Positions 18,290-27,279 of a stretch of DNA of 41,603 bases are shown piece by piece. The notes below the pieces were generated by a model, which saw nothing but the letters and a program-made list of their open reading frames with translations, was not told where the DNA came from and searched no databases. The stretch comes from Bdellovibrio sp. GTDB lineage: Bacteria > Bdellovibrionota > Bdellovibrionia > Bdellovibrionales > Bdellovibrionaceae. The stretch's first letter is position 1; every line of letters begins with the position of its first letter. A program made the translations under genes and the position numbers. Location: NCBI GenBank assembly GCA_020720425.1, contig DYOP01000015.1, positions 1 to 41,603 of the forward strand, in the 5' to 3' direction.

Positions 18290-19670
18290 GTAAAGCTCTC
18301 AGTTGATTAATAAAATAAAAGTTATATTTTTTATCAGTAAGTAGCGATTTTTCTAAATGCTTTTCATTTGATTTAGGTAGGACAAACTCGATTATTCCAA
18401 GTTTGATGGCTTCTTTAATTCTTTGTTCAGCAAAGCTAACCGCTCTGACTTCTCCTGTTAAACCAATTTCTCCAAAAGCTGTGAGTTGAGGTCTGAGTGA
18501 AAAGTTACCTTCAGCCGAAAGTAACGCACAGGCAACCGCCAGGTCTGCGGCAGGTTCCCTAATTTCAAGCCCTCCAACCACATTAATATAAAGATCCTCA
18601 TGTGAAAACCCAATATCTAAATGCTTTTCCATAACCGCGGTTAGCATATGAAGTCGCTGAAGTTCAAAGCCCACGCTTGTTCGCCTTGGCATGGCCATAT
18701 AAGATTTTAAACTTAAGGCCTGGACTTCGCAGAGTAAAGATCTTGATCCTTCAACCCAAGCAAATACGACCGAACCTTGGGTGTTTTCACTTCGTTGCTC
18801 TAAAAATAGTTCAGAAGGATTGGTAACTTCTTTTAAACCTTCGGTTGACATATTAAATACGCCAAGCTCAGATGTGCCACCAAAGCGGTTTTTAAGACTT
18901 CTTAAAAGCCTAAAGTTTTGAGTCATATCTCCTTCAAACGATAAAACGGTATCGACCATGTGCTCTAAAACCTTAGGTCCGGCTATGTTACCATCTTTAG
19001 TAACATGACCTATTAAAACAATGCTCATCCCTGTTGTTTTAGAAAGTTGCAAGAGTTGGGCAGCACACTCTCTGATTTGAGAAACGGTTCCAGGGGCCGA
19101 TTGCAAATCAGGGATATAAACGGTTTGGATTGAATCAATAATAAGGACTTCTGGCTTATGGTGTTGAGCCATTTGTAATATAACATCAAGGTTACTTTCG
19201 CTTAAAAGAGAAACATACTTAGATTTAATTCCAAGCCTGTGGGCCCTAGCTCCCGTTTGAGCGGTACTTTCTTCTCCTGTGATATAAATAACAGATTTAG
19301 AGTCACTTGAAATTCCGCCCGCCATTTGCATTAATAGGGTTGATTTTCCAATGCCAGGGGCTCCGCCCACTAATACAAGTGAGCCCTGTGTTAGGCCTCC
19401 CCCTAAAACTCTATCCAGTTCTGAAATTCCCGTTGAGTAACGAACCAGCTGGGTTTGCAAAAACGACTGATCCAGCTGGACTAAAGTTTTAGAACCAAGG
19501 GGTTCTTCAACTTTCCACCCACGTAGGGAATGATTTGATTTAGGGGCCTTAACTTCTTCTGTAAGAGAATTCCATGCCCCACAATCACTACAGCGGCCCT
19601 CCCACCTTGGTTTTTGGGCGCCGCAATTTTGACAAATAAAAATGGTTTTTGATTTTGATTTCATACTCAT
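18270..19670 (-). CDS. radA: DNA repair protein RadA
   Basis: RadA is a RecA-like helicase that extends heteroduplex DNA in recombinational repair. All family landmarks are present: an N-terminal four-Cys zinc finger (CQNCG...CSDCG), Walker A GAPGIGKSTLL, the RadA-specific KNRFG motif (SLKNRFGGTSELG), and a C-terminal Lon-protease-like domain (about 290-465). The length of about 467 residues is normal. I start it at ATG 19670 (MSMKSKSK); ATG 19664 is equally possible. A TTG-started extension to 19697 is unlikely. The 3' end overlaps the convergent NagZ-like gene by 20 bp. The next gene is divergent, with about 60 bp between the starts. Confidence 0.96.
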   Translation of the reverse strand: MSMKSKSKTIFICQNCGAQKPRWEGRCSDCGAWNSLTEEVKAPKSNHSLRGWKVEEPLGSKTLVQLDQSFLQTQLVRYSTGISELDRVLGGGLTQGSLVLVGGAPGIGKSTLLMQMAGGISSDSKSVIYITGEESTAQTGARAHRLGIKSKYVSLLSESNLDVILQMAQHHKPEVLIIDSIQTVYIPDLQSAPGTVSQIRECAAQLLQLSKTTGMSIVLIGHVTKDGNIAGPKVLEHMVDTVLSFEGDMTQNFRLLRSLKNRFGGTSELGVFNMSTEGLKEVTNPSELFLEQRSENTQGSVVFAWVEGSRSLLCEVQALSLKSYMAMPRRTSVGFELQRLHMLTAVMEKHLDIGFSHEDLYINVVGGLEIREPAADLAVACALLSAEGNFSLRPQLTAFGEIGLTGEVRAVSFAEQRIKEAIKLGIIEFVLPKSNEKHLEKSLLTDKKYNFYFINQLRALPKILKN

Positions 19671-19729
19671 GCCATAATGTAGTTTTAGGTAGGGCAATTG
19701 AAAATAAAAAAATCAGGATACTTAGCATC

Positions 19730-22177
19730 ATGAAGATTAAAGTAAGCCAAATTATGAAATCGATCTATGTGAGTCGTTTTTTGATTGCTCCCTTATTTTT
19801 AATGTCAATGTCTCTTGATGTCGAAAAAATGGCTACGGATTTAAGGCAAACCAGTGATTTAAGTAAAATTAAAGATTGGATTGATCGCTCAAAAGGGCCA
19901 AAAAGCCTAGAAGACCCAGAAGATCAAATCGTTTATGATTACTTACAAGCTAATCAATGGCTATCTACCCGTTCTGAGCCAAATATCATAAAAGCGTTAA
20001 CGGCATTTAAAAGGTTATACACTCAAAATCATTTTGTCTCATTTTATGCGGGGTTAAAGCTTTTTGAAATTCTTAAAGAAAATGTTACCTTGCAAGAATC
20101 ATTTAAAACCGAAATAGGTGAGGCGGCTGTTGAAGTCATTTTGGATGATTTAGCGATTAAAGCAAGCAACAACTACGAAAAAGTAATCGTTTATCAATAT
20201 CAATTTGAACACTATTTACAGACTCAGCAAATTAAAAAGTCACAGATAAAACTCAAAGTGCTTAAAAAAAAATTCGCTCCTTTTTTAGACGAAAAATTAC
20301 GGCTCACATTTGAGCTTAAATTAGCCCCCCATCTTAAAAACAGCCAAAAACAAATTTGTAAAATTAAAAAAATATTTTACTCTCGCTATCCCTCAGATCC
20401 ACTGGCTAATGACTTTTATGATAATTTTAGCTCACCTATGTGCCCATTTGAGGCCGTAGATTTTAAAGCTCGCCTAAAAACTTTATATTTTTTAGGTCAA
20501 TTTGAGTTTATTGAAAAAGATATTGAGTTACTATCTTCGAGTGCTCAACTTTCTTATCTGACGGAAAGTGAAAAAATTATTTTGATAGCTGAGCAAAAAA
20601 TTCGAATGGGAGAATCTGCTAATGCTCTTGAGCTATTATCAAAAATAAAATCTCAACCTTCTGTTTGGTTGTACGAAGTTCAGGCTTTAGCTTATTCTAG
20701 GTCAACTCAGTTTGATAAAGCGGCCCAAACTTATCAAAAACTCTATGGGCTTTATAGTCAGTCTAATCAAAAAGCAGGAGCCCTTTTTGACAAAGCATTT
20801 GTATATTATCAATCGGGTCAATTTGACTTGGCTCAAAAGAACTTTGAAATACTAATTAAAAAATTTCCAAAATCAAATTGGGCCTCGGGTTCAAATTGGC
20901 TTTTGAGCTGGTCCTATTTTTTAGCGGGTAACAATAATAAGGCCATTGAGAAGCTATCATTAATAACAACAACCTCTGATGGTTTAGAAAAGCAAAGAGC
21001 CTTGTACTGGTATGCTAGGCTTTTACAAAAGCTGGGACTTCATCCTGCAGCCGAACATATTTGGTATCACCTAGGTCAAGGAAAAGGGGATATTTATAAC
21101 TATTACTCGCTACTTGCTGATCAGCAAATAGATAAAGCTAATATAACCCGAGGGTATAGTAAGCCTATGGCTGTTTTGATTCCTCAAACCTATGCTTATT
21201 GTCAGTTTAAGTCTTGTCTTGATCCTTTAGTAACAGACCAGCCCTTTGATAAAGTGTTAATTGATATTGCTAACTGGCAAGTCGATCCTCAGCATAAAAA
21301 TATCAATATGACTTTGTCCCAAGATCAAAAAGAATCTGAAACAACACGCTATCCTAGCTCAATTGGCTTTTCAGCTTATAAAAGTAACCTCAAAAACAAT
21401 CTTGAAGAACAAAAAATAATTGATCAAATTCGATTTTTATTTGCTATTCATGAGCAAGAATTTGGTGAAAAAAGTATTAAACTTTACTATCAAAACCTAA
21501 AAAATATGGATTTAAAAATTAAGTTACTACAAACCTTTGAAGAACTTAAATATTTTCATTTGTCTGCCAGATTTGCTGAGTTACTTATAGGACAAGCTAA
21601 AAATTACGAGCAGTTTAAACAGCTTTTACAGTTATCTATGCCTAAAGCCTATGAACCAGCCGTTCAGGCGGCCTCTAAAGACTTTCAAGTTGAGCCTTCG
21701 TTTTTATGGGCCATTATGAGGACAGAAAGTTTTTTTAATTTTAAGGCCGAATCCCCCGTCCACGCAAAAGGGTTAATGCAGCTTATGCCTCAAACCGCCG
21801 AAAAAATATCAAGTCTTATCAATTACAAACTTGAAAATAGCGAGACCGATTTGTTTAATTCAGATACCAATATTTATCTAGGGGCGGGCTATTTAGCAAG
21901 GTTACTAAAACAGTTTAATGGCAATTTGGCTTTAACAGCCGCGGCCTATAATGCGGGGCCTCACCGAGTGCAGACATGGCTTTCAAGGTTTGGTTACTTT
22001 GATCAGGATTATTTTATCGAAAATATTCCGTTTCAGGAAACGCGAAATTACGTTAGAAAAGTTATATCCGCTTATTCGCATTATTCAAAAACTCAGCCTC
22101 AATTGATTTATCAAATAAGAGTGAGTGAGTCTATTCGGCAGCCTGTTGAAAAAGAAAACTGGAACCCTATAAAGTAA
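19730..22177 (+). CDS. Slt70-like soluble lytic transglycosylase with TPR-like superhelix
   Basis: A second large transglycosylase, 815 residues. After a hydrophobic export segment (about 13-27, RFLIAPLFLMSMS) comes a long alpha-helical, TPR-like region (about 60-620), including QVWLYEVQALAYSRS-type and KAGALFDKAFVYYQSGQFD-like hairpins. The C-terminal SLT domain has catalytic Glu666 in MRTESFF, then AKGLMQLMPQTA and LTAAAYNAGP. ATG 19730 has AGGA 11 bases upstream; ATG 19754 is an alternative. The open frame before 19730 runs into the divergent radA start and is not coding. The next gene's ATG follows the stop codon directly, so this enzyme is joined to two oligopeptide permease genes, which suggests import of released peptides. 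Confidence 0.9.
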   Translation: MKIKVSQIMKSIYVSRFLIAPLFLMSMSLDVEKMATDLRQTSDLSKIKDWIDRSKGPKSLEDPEDQIVYDYLQANQWLSTRSEPNIIKALTAFKRLYTQNHFVSFYAGLKLFEILKENVTLQESFKTEIGEAAVEVILDDLAIKASNNYEKVIVYQYQFEHYLQTQQIKKSQIKLKVLKKKFAPFLDEKLRLTFELKLAPHLKNSQKQICKIKKIFYSRYPSDPLANDFYDNFSSPMCPFEAVDFKARLKTLYFLGQFEFIEKDIELLSSSAQLSYLTESEKIILIAEQKIRMGESANALELLSKIKSQPSVWLYEVQALAYSRSTQFDKAAQTYQKLYGLYSQSNQKAGALFDKAFVYYQSGQFDLAQKNFEILIKKFPKSNWASGSNWLLSWSYFLAGNNNKAIEKLSLITTTSDGLEKQRALYWYARLLQKLGLHPAAEHIWYHLGQGKGDIYNYYSLLADQQIDKANITRGYSKPMAVLIPQTYAYCQFKSCLDPLVTDQPFDKVLIDIANWQVDPQHKNINMTLSQDQKESETTRYPSSIGFSAYKSNLKNNLEEQKIIDQIRFLFAIHEQEFGEKSIKLYYQNLKNMDLKIKLLQTFEELKYFHLSARFAELLIGQAKNYEQFKQLLQLSMPKAYEPAVQAASKDFQVEPSFLWAIMRTESFFNFKAESPVHAKGLMQLMPQTAEKISSLINYKLENSETDLFNSDTNIYLGAGYLARLLKQFNGNLALTAAAYNAGPHRVQTWLSRFGYFDQDYFIENIPFQETRNYVRKVISAYSHYSKTQPQLIYQIRVSESIRQPVEKENWNPIK

Positions 22178-23077
22178 ATGATGTTTAAAAAATTTTTTAG
22201 ATTATTTTTATTTTTTGTTGTCGTTGGATTTTTGGTTCATTTTTTATATTTTATTCAAATTATGGCACCCGGAAAAGCCACCGATGAAGAAGTTGAAATA
22301 ACCCAATCAAATGTAATTAATGAACTAAATAATAATAAATTGCCCTATAGCCAAGTTCTAAATAAGTTAACCCAAATTGTAACTTTAAACAACTTAGAGC
22401 CTACGCAATTTGATAAAGAACATAATAAAAAAGACACATTTTTAGGCCATCTAACAGTAACAAGTAAGGGTTTTTTTATAACGGCCATATTTATTTTTTT
22501 TCAATTTACTATCTTTGTTATTGCTTTTTTAATGGGGGGATGGGTAAAATTTTTATTTGGTCAGATATCTGATATTCTTTTTTCAGTGCCTACTCTTTTT
22601 ATTATTCCCGCCTCAATATTGTTACTCGAAATTCAAAATGGTGAGCTTAATATTTGGAGTAAATACTTAATGGCTGGCTTTTTTTTATCTTTTCGACCTT
22701 CGATTTTGCTTAGCCAAATATACATTAATAATTTTATTATTTTTAAAAAACAACATTACTCAAGAACCTGGTTTTCTTTTGGGGGCGGGGATATCAAATT
22801 TATTTTAACTTGGTCACTTCCCTCACTTATGGTTAGTCTTATTCAAATCATGCCGCAAATATTAGTGCATCTTATATCAGGTAGCGTATTGGTTGAAACT
22901 TTATTTAGATTGCCAGGGATGGGATATCTTTTTGTTCAATCCTTGCAATATCGAGATTGGGATTTAATTTGGATATATGTTTTACTTATAGGATCTCTTA
23001 TTTATTTATTTCAATGGATGGCAGATGAGCTGGTTCAAATGCTTGATCCTCGTTTAAAGATGTCCTATGAAGAATAA
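22178..23077 (+). CDS. DppB/OppB-like ABC transporter permease
   Basis: This 299-residue inner-membrane protein belongs to the binding-protein-dependent permease family for peptides or nickel. It has an N-terminal helix (about 7-30), a soluble loop (about 35-95), then about five helices. The family stretch VLVETLFRLPGMGYLF is clear near residue 240, and the end DPRLKMS is typical of DppB/OppB. It starts one base after the transglycosylase stop codon (TAAATG) and overlaps the next permease gene by 11 bp. No ATPase or solute-binding protein gene is present in the window. Muropeptide or peptide uptake is inferred from the neighbour gene only. Confidence 0.85.
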   Translation: MMFKKFFRLFLFFVVVGFLVHFLYFIQIMAPGKATDEEVEITQSNVINELNNNKLPYSQVLNKLTQIVTLNNLEPTQFDKEHNKKDTFLGHLTVTSKGFFITAIFIFFQFTIFVIAFLMGGWVKFLFGQISDILFSVPTLFIIPASILLLEIQNGELNIWSKYLMAGFFLSFRPSILLSQIYINNFIIFKKQHYSRTWFSFGGGDIKFILTWSLPSLMVSLIQIMPQILVHLISGSVLVETLFRLPGMGYLFVQSLQYRDWDLIWIYVLLIGSLIYLFQWMADELVQMLDPRLKMSYEE

Positions 23078-23873
23078 AAATCTAATTTTACTGTTTCTTG
23101 GGGTCTTGTTTTCGGGGTTGTTAATCCCAACTGAATATTTACAACCACAATACGAATTTATTTTACAGTCGCCAAGTTTTAATTTTTTATTAGGGACTGA
23201 TGATTTAGGAAGATCAAACTTTTTTAATCTCTATCATGCAATGAGCTTATCCCTATTTATTTCATCAGTGGCACTCGGGTGTGCTTTAGTTTTTTCACTT
23301 ATAGTTAGTATATTTTCATTATTTAATAAAAAAAATGAATTTATTTTTATGAGAATAATAGATTTTTTAGATATGATTCCGGGAATTGTTTGGGTTTCGC
23401 TTATCATGGGAGTTTTTGGTGTAGGTCTTAATCAGCTTGAAAGAACAGCTATTTATATTTTAAGTTTAGCTTTTGTTTTTTTCCCATCTCTTTACAAAGG
23501 CTTAAGGGCCATAGGTTTAGAGGTTCTGAGTTTGCCTCATATAGAAGGAGCTAAAGCTATTGGTAATAGTAAATATTACATTTTTAAAAATCATATGTGG
23601 AGTTATCTTTGGTCTGGTTTTGAACCCGTGTTTTTTTCTAAATGGGTTTCTATCATTTTAACAGAAAGCTTTATTAGCTTTTTAGGATTCGGGATTAGGC
23701 CGCCACAAGCAAGCATGGGGACTTTATTATACCGAAGTTGGCAAAATTATTATTCCTCGCCGTATTTATTTTGGGTAACGGGAATAGTTTTTTGGTTACT
23801 TATCGTATGCATTCGAAAATTGAGCCCCTTCCTTGACAGAAGGGGACTCAAAGCGCAGGAAACAGATCAATAA
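23067..23873 (+). CDS. DppC/OppC-like ABC transporter permease
   Basis: The 268-residue second permease of the pair. The N-terminal LLGTDDLGRSNFF stretch is a hallmark of the DppC/OppC family, and the cytoplasmic loop that contacts the ATPase is visible as EGAKAIGNSKYYIFKNHM. About six membrane helices are present. The protein closes with a charged tail. It forms a heterodimeric channel with the preceding permease by family knowledge. It is the last gene of the transglycosylase-permease unit; a convergent flagellin gene follows. Confidence 0.87.
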   Translation: MKNKNLILLFLGVLFSGLLIPTEYLQPQYEFILQSPSFNFLLGTDDLGRSNFFNLYHAMSLSLFISSVALGCALVFSLIVSIFSLFNKKNEFIFMRIIDFLDMIPGIVWVSLIMGVFGVGLNQLERTAIYILSLAFVFFPSLYKGLRAIGLEVLSLPHIEGAKAIGNSKYYIFKNHMWSYLWSGFEPVFFSKWVSIILTESFISFLGFGIRPPQASMGTLLYRSWQNYYSSPYLFWVTGIVFWLLIVCIRKLSPFLDRRGLKAQETDQ

Positions 23874-23919
23874 TTCAGCGGATCAAACATGCCGAAAATG
23901 GGCACTAAGCACTGATTGC

Positions 23920-23946
23920 GTTTGAGGGATTTCATAGATCTCAAAC
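23920..23946. terminator. Possible stem-loop between convergent permease and flagellin genes
   Basis: GTTTGAG at 23920-23926 pairs with CTCAAAC at 23940-23946 (7 bp, 13-base loop). It lies downstream of both convergent genes. No run of T follows on either strand, so the terminator role is weak inference. Confidence 0.3.
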
Positions 23947-23986
23947 CAAATAGACGTAAAGCCTGTTAATAAAGTGAGTTACTTAA

Positions 23987-24835
23987 TTAACCACCAAACG
24001 TCTTATTCAAGAGGCCAAGTGCAGAATTTGCGGACTGATTCGCCTGAGCAAGCACAGATATTCCAGCCTGCATTAATATATTATTTCGGGTCATTTCAGA
24101 AGTTTCTTCGGCAACATCAACATCACGAATTCGTGAGTTTGCAGCTGATAAGTTTTCTACTGAGTTTTGAATATTTGAAACAGTTGTAGCAAGTCGGTTT
24201 TGCAAAGCTCCAAAGTCGGCTCTCATCGCAGAAACGCTCATAATGGCGTTATCTACAGCTGTAAGCGAATTTTGTGCCGAGGCCTTATCAGCCACTGACG
24301 TTAAGTTTACACCTAACGAAGCCGAACTTGCGTCTGCTTTTGAAGAGTCAAATGATATTCTATCAATTTCTGGATTATTTCTAATTCCAACTTGAAAATC
24401 CATAATTGAACCGACACCTGCAAGTAACTGGGTTCCATTAAACTCAGTTGCTGAGGCAATGCGGTCAACTTCATTAACAAGCTGATCATATTCAACATTT
24501 AAAAACTGTCTTTCGACGGGACCAATCGTATCAGAAGCGGATTGAACAGAAAGCTCTCTTAATCTAATTAAGATCGAACTTATTTCGTTCATGGCACCTT
24601 CTGCCACTTGCACTAACGAAATTCCGTCGTTACCATTTCTTACGGATTGTTTAAGCCCTCGAATTTGAGCTCTTAGGTTTTCGGAAATAGCTAATCCCGC
24701 AGCATCATCGCCAGCACGATTAATCCGGTAACCCGAAGCAAGTCTTTCCATGCTCTTATCTAGATTCATCTTCGTGCCCCACAGAACCCTCTGTGCGTTT
24801 AGCGACGAAGTATTGGTGTTAATACGTAACCCCAT
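23987..24835 (-). CDS. fliC: Flagellin
   Basis: The filament protein of the flagellum, 282 residues. The conserved N-terminal D0/D1 region starts MGLRINTNTSSLNAQR and includes LASGYRINRAGDDAAGLAIS. The conserved C-terminal part includes NILMQAGISVLAQANQSA. The central variable region is very short, as in other compact flagellins. The usual C-terminal LLR end is replaced by LLNKTFGG. ATG 24835 is certain: a perfect AAGGAGG lies 6 bases upstream, while the longer frame to 24883 reads through this site. Three hairpins sit in the leader. No other flagellar genes are in the window, which fits genomes with several dispersed flagellin copies. The symbol is used for the family; the paralogue number is unknown. 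Confidence 0.96.
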   Translation of the reverse strand: MGLRINTNTSSLNAQRVLWGTKMNLDKSMERLASGYRINRAGDDAAGLAISENLRAQIRGLKQSVRNGNDGISLVQVAEGAMNEISSILIRLRELSVQSASDTIGPVERQFLNVEYDQLVNEVDRIASATEFNGTQLLAGVGSIMDFQVGIRNNPEIDRISFDSSKADASSASLGVNLTSVADKASAQNSLTAVDNAIMSVSAMRADFGALQNRLATTVSNIQNSVENLSAANSRIRDVDVAEETSEMTRNNILMQAGISVLAQANQSANSALGLLNKTFGG

Positions 24836-24858
24836 AACGTCCTCCTTCCTTGAGAATT

Positions 24859-24905
24859 CGGCAAGATGCCGATGAGCCTTCATGGCTCTAAGGGAATTTC
24901 CCTTA
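24859..24905 (-). promoter_or_regulatory. Three consecutive hairpins in the flagellin leader
   Basis: Directly upstream of the flagellin ribosome binding site lie three small perfect stem-loops, end to end: 24859-24871 (CGGCA/TGCCG, 3-base loop), 24874-24888 (GAGCC/GGCTC, 5-base loop) and 24889-24905 (TAAGGGA/TCCCTTA, 3-base loop). Such an array could stabilise the messenger or control translation. I found no convincing sigma-28 promoter (TAAAG with GCCGATAA); CCGATC at 24911-24918 on the minus strand is only a partial match. Confidence 0.6.
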
Positions 24906-25132
24906 ACTTACTGATCGGGCCCACAGAAAAATACATTATGGTTTCTACGTTATTTATTAAAAATCTAATCCAAGGTCTGTAAAAAGACTGCTTTTTGATT
25001 AAAATTCTAGGCCAAGGTTTGTGTTTTTTCTGGCCTTATGTCTTAATCCGGGGCCCACTCCCACCTGGTTACGATTGTTTTTTAGCACCAACTACTTAGT
25101 TAATGCTAAAAATACTTGTATAGATCGCAGGT

Positions 25133-25252
25133 GATCGCAGGTGATCTACTCTTTTGATTCTTGAGGCACGGCCATCCATGGCCTCTGCAAGCGGGGTAGG
25201 CTGTCCTTGCGCTTGAGGCCTCAAGAATCAAAAGAGTAGATCATCTGCGATC
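25133..25252. repeat. 120-bp inverted-repeat element with 35-bp arms
   Basis: The arm at 25133-25167 and the arm at 25218-25252 are reverse complements with one mismatch over 35 bp. The 50-base centre holds further symmetry: GGCCA/TGGCC (25170-25183), GCAAG/CTTGC (about 25187-25210), and a perfect 14-bp palindrome CTTGAGGCCTCAAG (25212-25225) that overlaps the right arm. An extra direct copy of GATCGCAGGT precedes the left arm. The element is richer in GC than its surroundings and has no coding potential. It could be a MITE-like mobile element, a structured RNA or a protein-binding site. Confidence 0.85.
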
Positions 25253-25343
25253 TCTCCTGGGTTTTTCTAGATCAGTTTTTGGGAAAATAATTTTTCAGCA
25301 CTAACTCTTTAAATCTAATTTTTTAAATATAATAAATTAAATT

Positions 25344-27173
25344 TTAAGGGGCTATCCTGGTTTGAATTATGATTTTATCAACTTCGGGATTAGCATCAAT
25401 AAAAGGAGTAATTCGAATTGAATAGGTTACTCCTGATTTTAAAGTAGGTGGAGCGTTGCTAGGGACATTAAAATTATTAAACCAATAAGGCCCATCATAC
25501 TGAGCGGCCCTGGTTTGAGCAGAAAATGATTTATTCCAAAACCAAGCAAACCCAGAGTCTTCAGAAATATCTACCCAAAAATGAGTGGCACTTCCTGAGT
25601 ATGACCATGAAATTGAAAGTTTAGGGTTTGAAGAAGTTAAATAAAACTCCGTTGTCTGCGATAAGGTTTGAGGTAACACGTTGTTACCATTAAAACCTGT
25701 TACTCTAAGATAGTATTTTTTTCCAGTTGTTAAAGAGTTTAAAATCTCAGGAGAATTTGGGGTTCCCTTATTCCATTTGGCATTGCTGTAGACTAATGAT
25801 CTTTGTGTTGAAGGTAGATTTGTGTTCCAAAACCATGAAAAATTGGGATCATCTGATAGGTCAATCCAAAATTGTGTGGCTAAACCTTCTGAATAGCTCC
25901 ATTCAAATCGAATATCACCACTGTCTTGAATGATTGAGTGGTTGAGTGGTGAGGTGATAACAATGGGACGTTCCTCGGGAGCTTTGGGCGGCGGCGGCGG
26001 CGGCGGCGGCTCTGGTATAACTTTTTCTGCTGGGGTAAGAAAAAAACTATATTCATTAATTTCATAGTCCCATTCAACTCTAGGGGCATCGGGGCGGGTC
26101 GGGGTTGTTGGGTTACTCGTAATATATAGAGTTAGTTTTGAGGGGTTAGGCAAGTGACCGTCAACTGTTTTGGCAAATCCTGCATTATGATTAAGAGGGT
26201 AGTGTGTATCAAAGCGATCAATATGTCTGATCGTTGTCCAGCTTCCTTGCCCCTTTAAAAGTAAATCAAAATTAATAGAGCCAATTTGTATGAAACTATC
26301 ATCGTCAGACGCTCTAAGCATATATAAAGTTTGATAATCTGAACTTAAAACAAAATCAGCATTTCGAAACGACTGAATATGACTATTTATAAGCCCAACA
26401 TTATGAAGCTCAATAGGTCCTGAAATTAGTTTTGGCCCCTGATTTATGTCAAATTCTAAAAATGAATATTCTTTTGCGTAGACAGAGGTTTTAAACTTAT
26501 CTCCTTGGGTGTAAAAAAGTACAATGTTACCATTACTTTTTTTAATTAAAGAGGGTTGCCCAATGCCCCACTCGGTTCGACTCGAAAAAGGTAAAATAGG
26601 TTTATCAAACTTAATCCACGGACCAGCTAATGAATTAGAAAATGCAACACCTGTTTGATTATGCATGCTGCATTCTTGAGGACTTGTGTGACAAACAAAT
26701 TGACCGTCCCCATTGGCATCATTCCAGTCCTCACCCAGATAGGCCATAAGATACTGATACTCTTGCCCATTAAATAATGTTTTTGTCTTAATAATTGAGG
26801 GATCGCAAACGTGGTAACCATCCCATGAAGTTTTATTATCTGAATTATTTAGAGTAACATGATTTAAACTATTGCCAATAAAGTAAGAAATAACATCTCT
26901 AAATTCGCCCGGATTAGATGTATTGCTGCATGTCCACATATGCCTTGTGCCATTGTCAAAAATAACTGAGGGAGCATAATTATAAGTTAAATCGTTTAAT
27001 CCAACAAAGTTGATTTCATTTTTAATTACATTGTTGTCGGTTTGATCGTCGGATTGATTATTGTTGTTATCATTTTTACTTTGGGTGTCAGTCATTTTAA
27101 AGCCATTGCAGTTTTGAAATAAAAGGGCAAAGCTGATAATCATTAAGCTGAGCAAAGTCGTACGAATAGTCAT
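25344..27173 (-). CDS. Lipoprotein with GH43-like beta-propeller and fibronectin-like repeats
   Basis: A 609-residue exported protein. The signal peptide ends in LLFQNC with Cys22, an unusual lipobox with Gln-Asn before the Cys. Residues about 55-370 form a region with propeller-like phrases (YNYAPSVIFDNG, WDGYHVCDPSII, EWGIGQPSLIKKSNG) that resemble the five-bladed propellers of glycoside hydrolase family 43 and relatives. A proline-rich linker with eight consecutive Pro codons (25987-26010) follows, then two Ig/fibronectin-like repeats, each with an FWxDxSxDxxFxWFWN-type phrase (about 425-500 and 525-600). Sugar binding or cleavage is inference from fold resemblance; I could not identify the catalytic acids. 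Single gene, no clear operon. Confidence 0.65.
   Translation of the reverse strand: MTIRTTLLSLMIISFALLFQNCNGFKMTDTQSKNDNNNNQSDDQTDNNVIKNEINFVGLNDLTYNYAPSVIFDNGTRHMWTCSNTSNPGEFRDVISYFIGNSLNHVTLNNSDNKTSWDGYHVCDPSIIKTKTLFNGQEYQYLMAYLGEDWNDANGDGQFVCHTSPQECSMHNQTGVAFSNSLAGPWIKFDKPILPFSSRTEWGIGQPSLIKKSNGNIVLFYTQGDKFKTSVYAKEYSFLEFDINQGPKLISGPIELHNVGLINSHIQSFRNADFVLSSDYQTLYMLRASDDDSFIQIGSINFDLLLKGQGSWTTIRHIDRFDTHYPLNHNAGFAKTVDGHLPNPSKLTLYITSNPTTPTRPDAPRVEWDYEINEYSFFLTPAEKVIPEPPPPPPPPKAPEERPIVITSPLNHSIIQDSGDIRFEWSYSEGLATQFWIDLSDDPNFSWFWNTNLPSTQRSLVYSNAKWNKGTPNSPEILNSLTTGKKYYLRVTGFNGNNVLPQTLSQTTEFYLTSSNPKLSISWSYSGSATHFWVDISEDSGFAWFWNKSFSAQTRAAQYDGPYWFNNFNVPSNAPPTLKSGVTYSIRITPFIDANPEVDKIIIQTRIAP
25987..26010 (-). 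repeat. Eight-copy GGC triplet repeat in the propeller lipoprotein gene
   Basis: On the plus strand GGC is repeated eight times, giving a run of proline codons on the coding strand in the linker of the lipoprotein. It is a GC-only block in an AT-rich region, and length changes by slippage would alter only linker length. Confidence 0.9.
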
Positions 27174-27279
27174 TTGTTTACCCCTATGTTCCCAATTTCA
27201 TGCACATTTTATTTTAACTTAATATTTGTCCAAATATATATATAAAAATAAAATATGTATCATAATAGTTCAAAACAGC

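Noticed and set aside
23825-23845. Perfect hairpin CCCCTTC/GAAGGGG
   Set aside because: It lies within the coding end of the DppC-like gene, and no T run follows, so it is not supported as a terminator.
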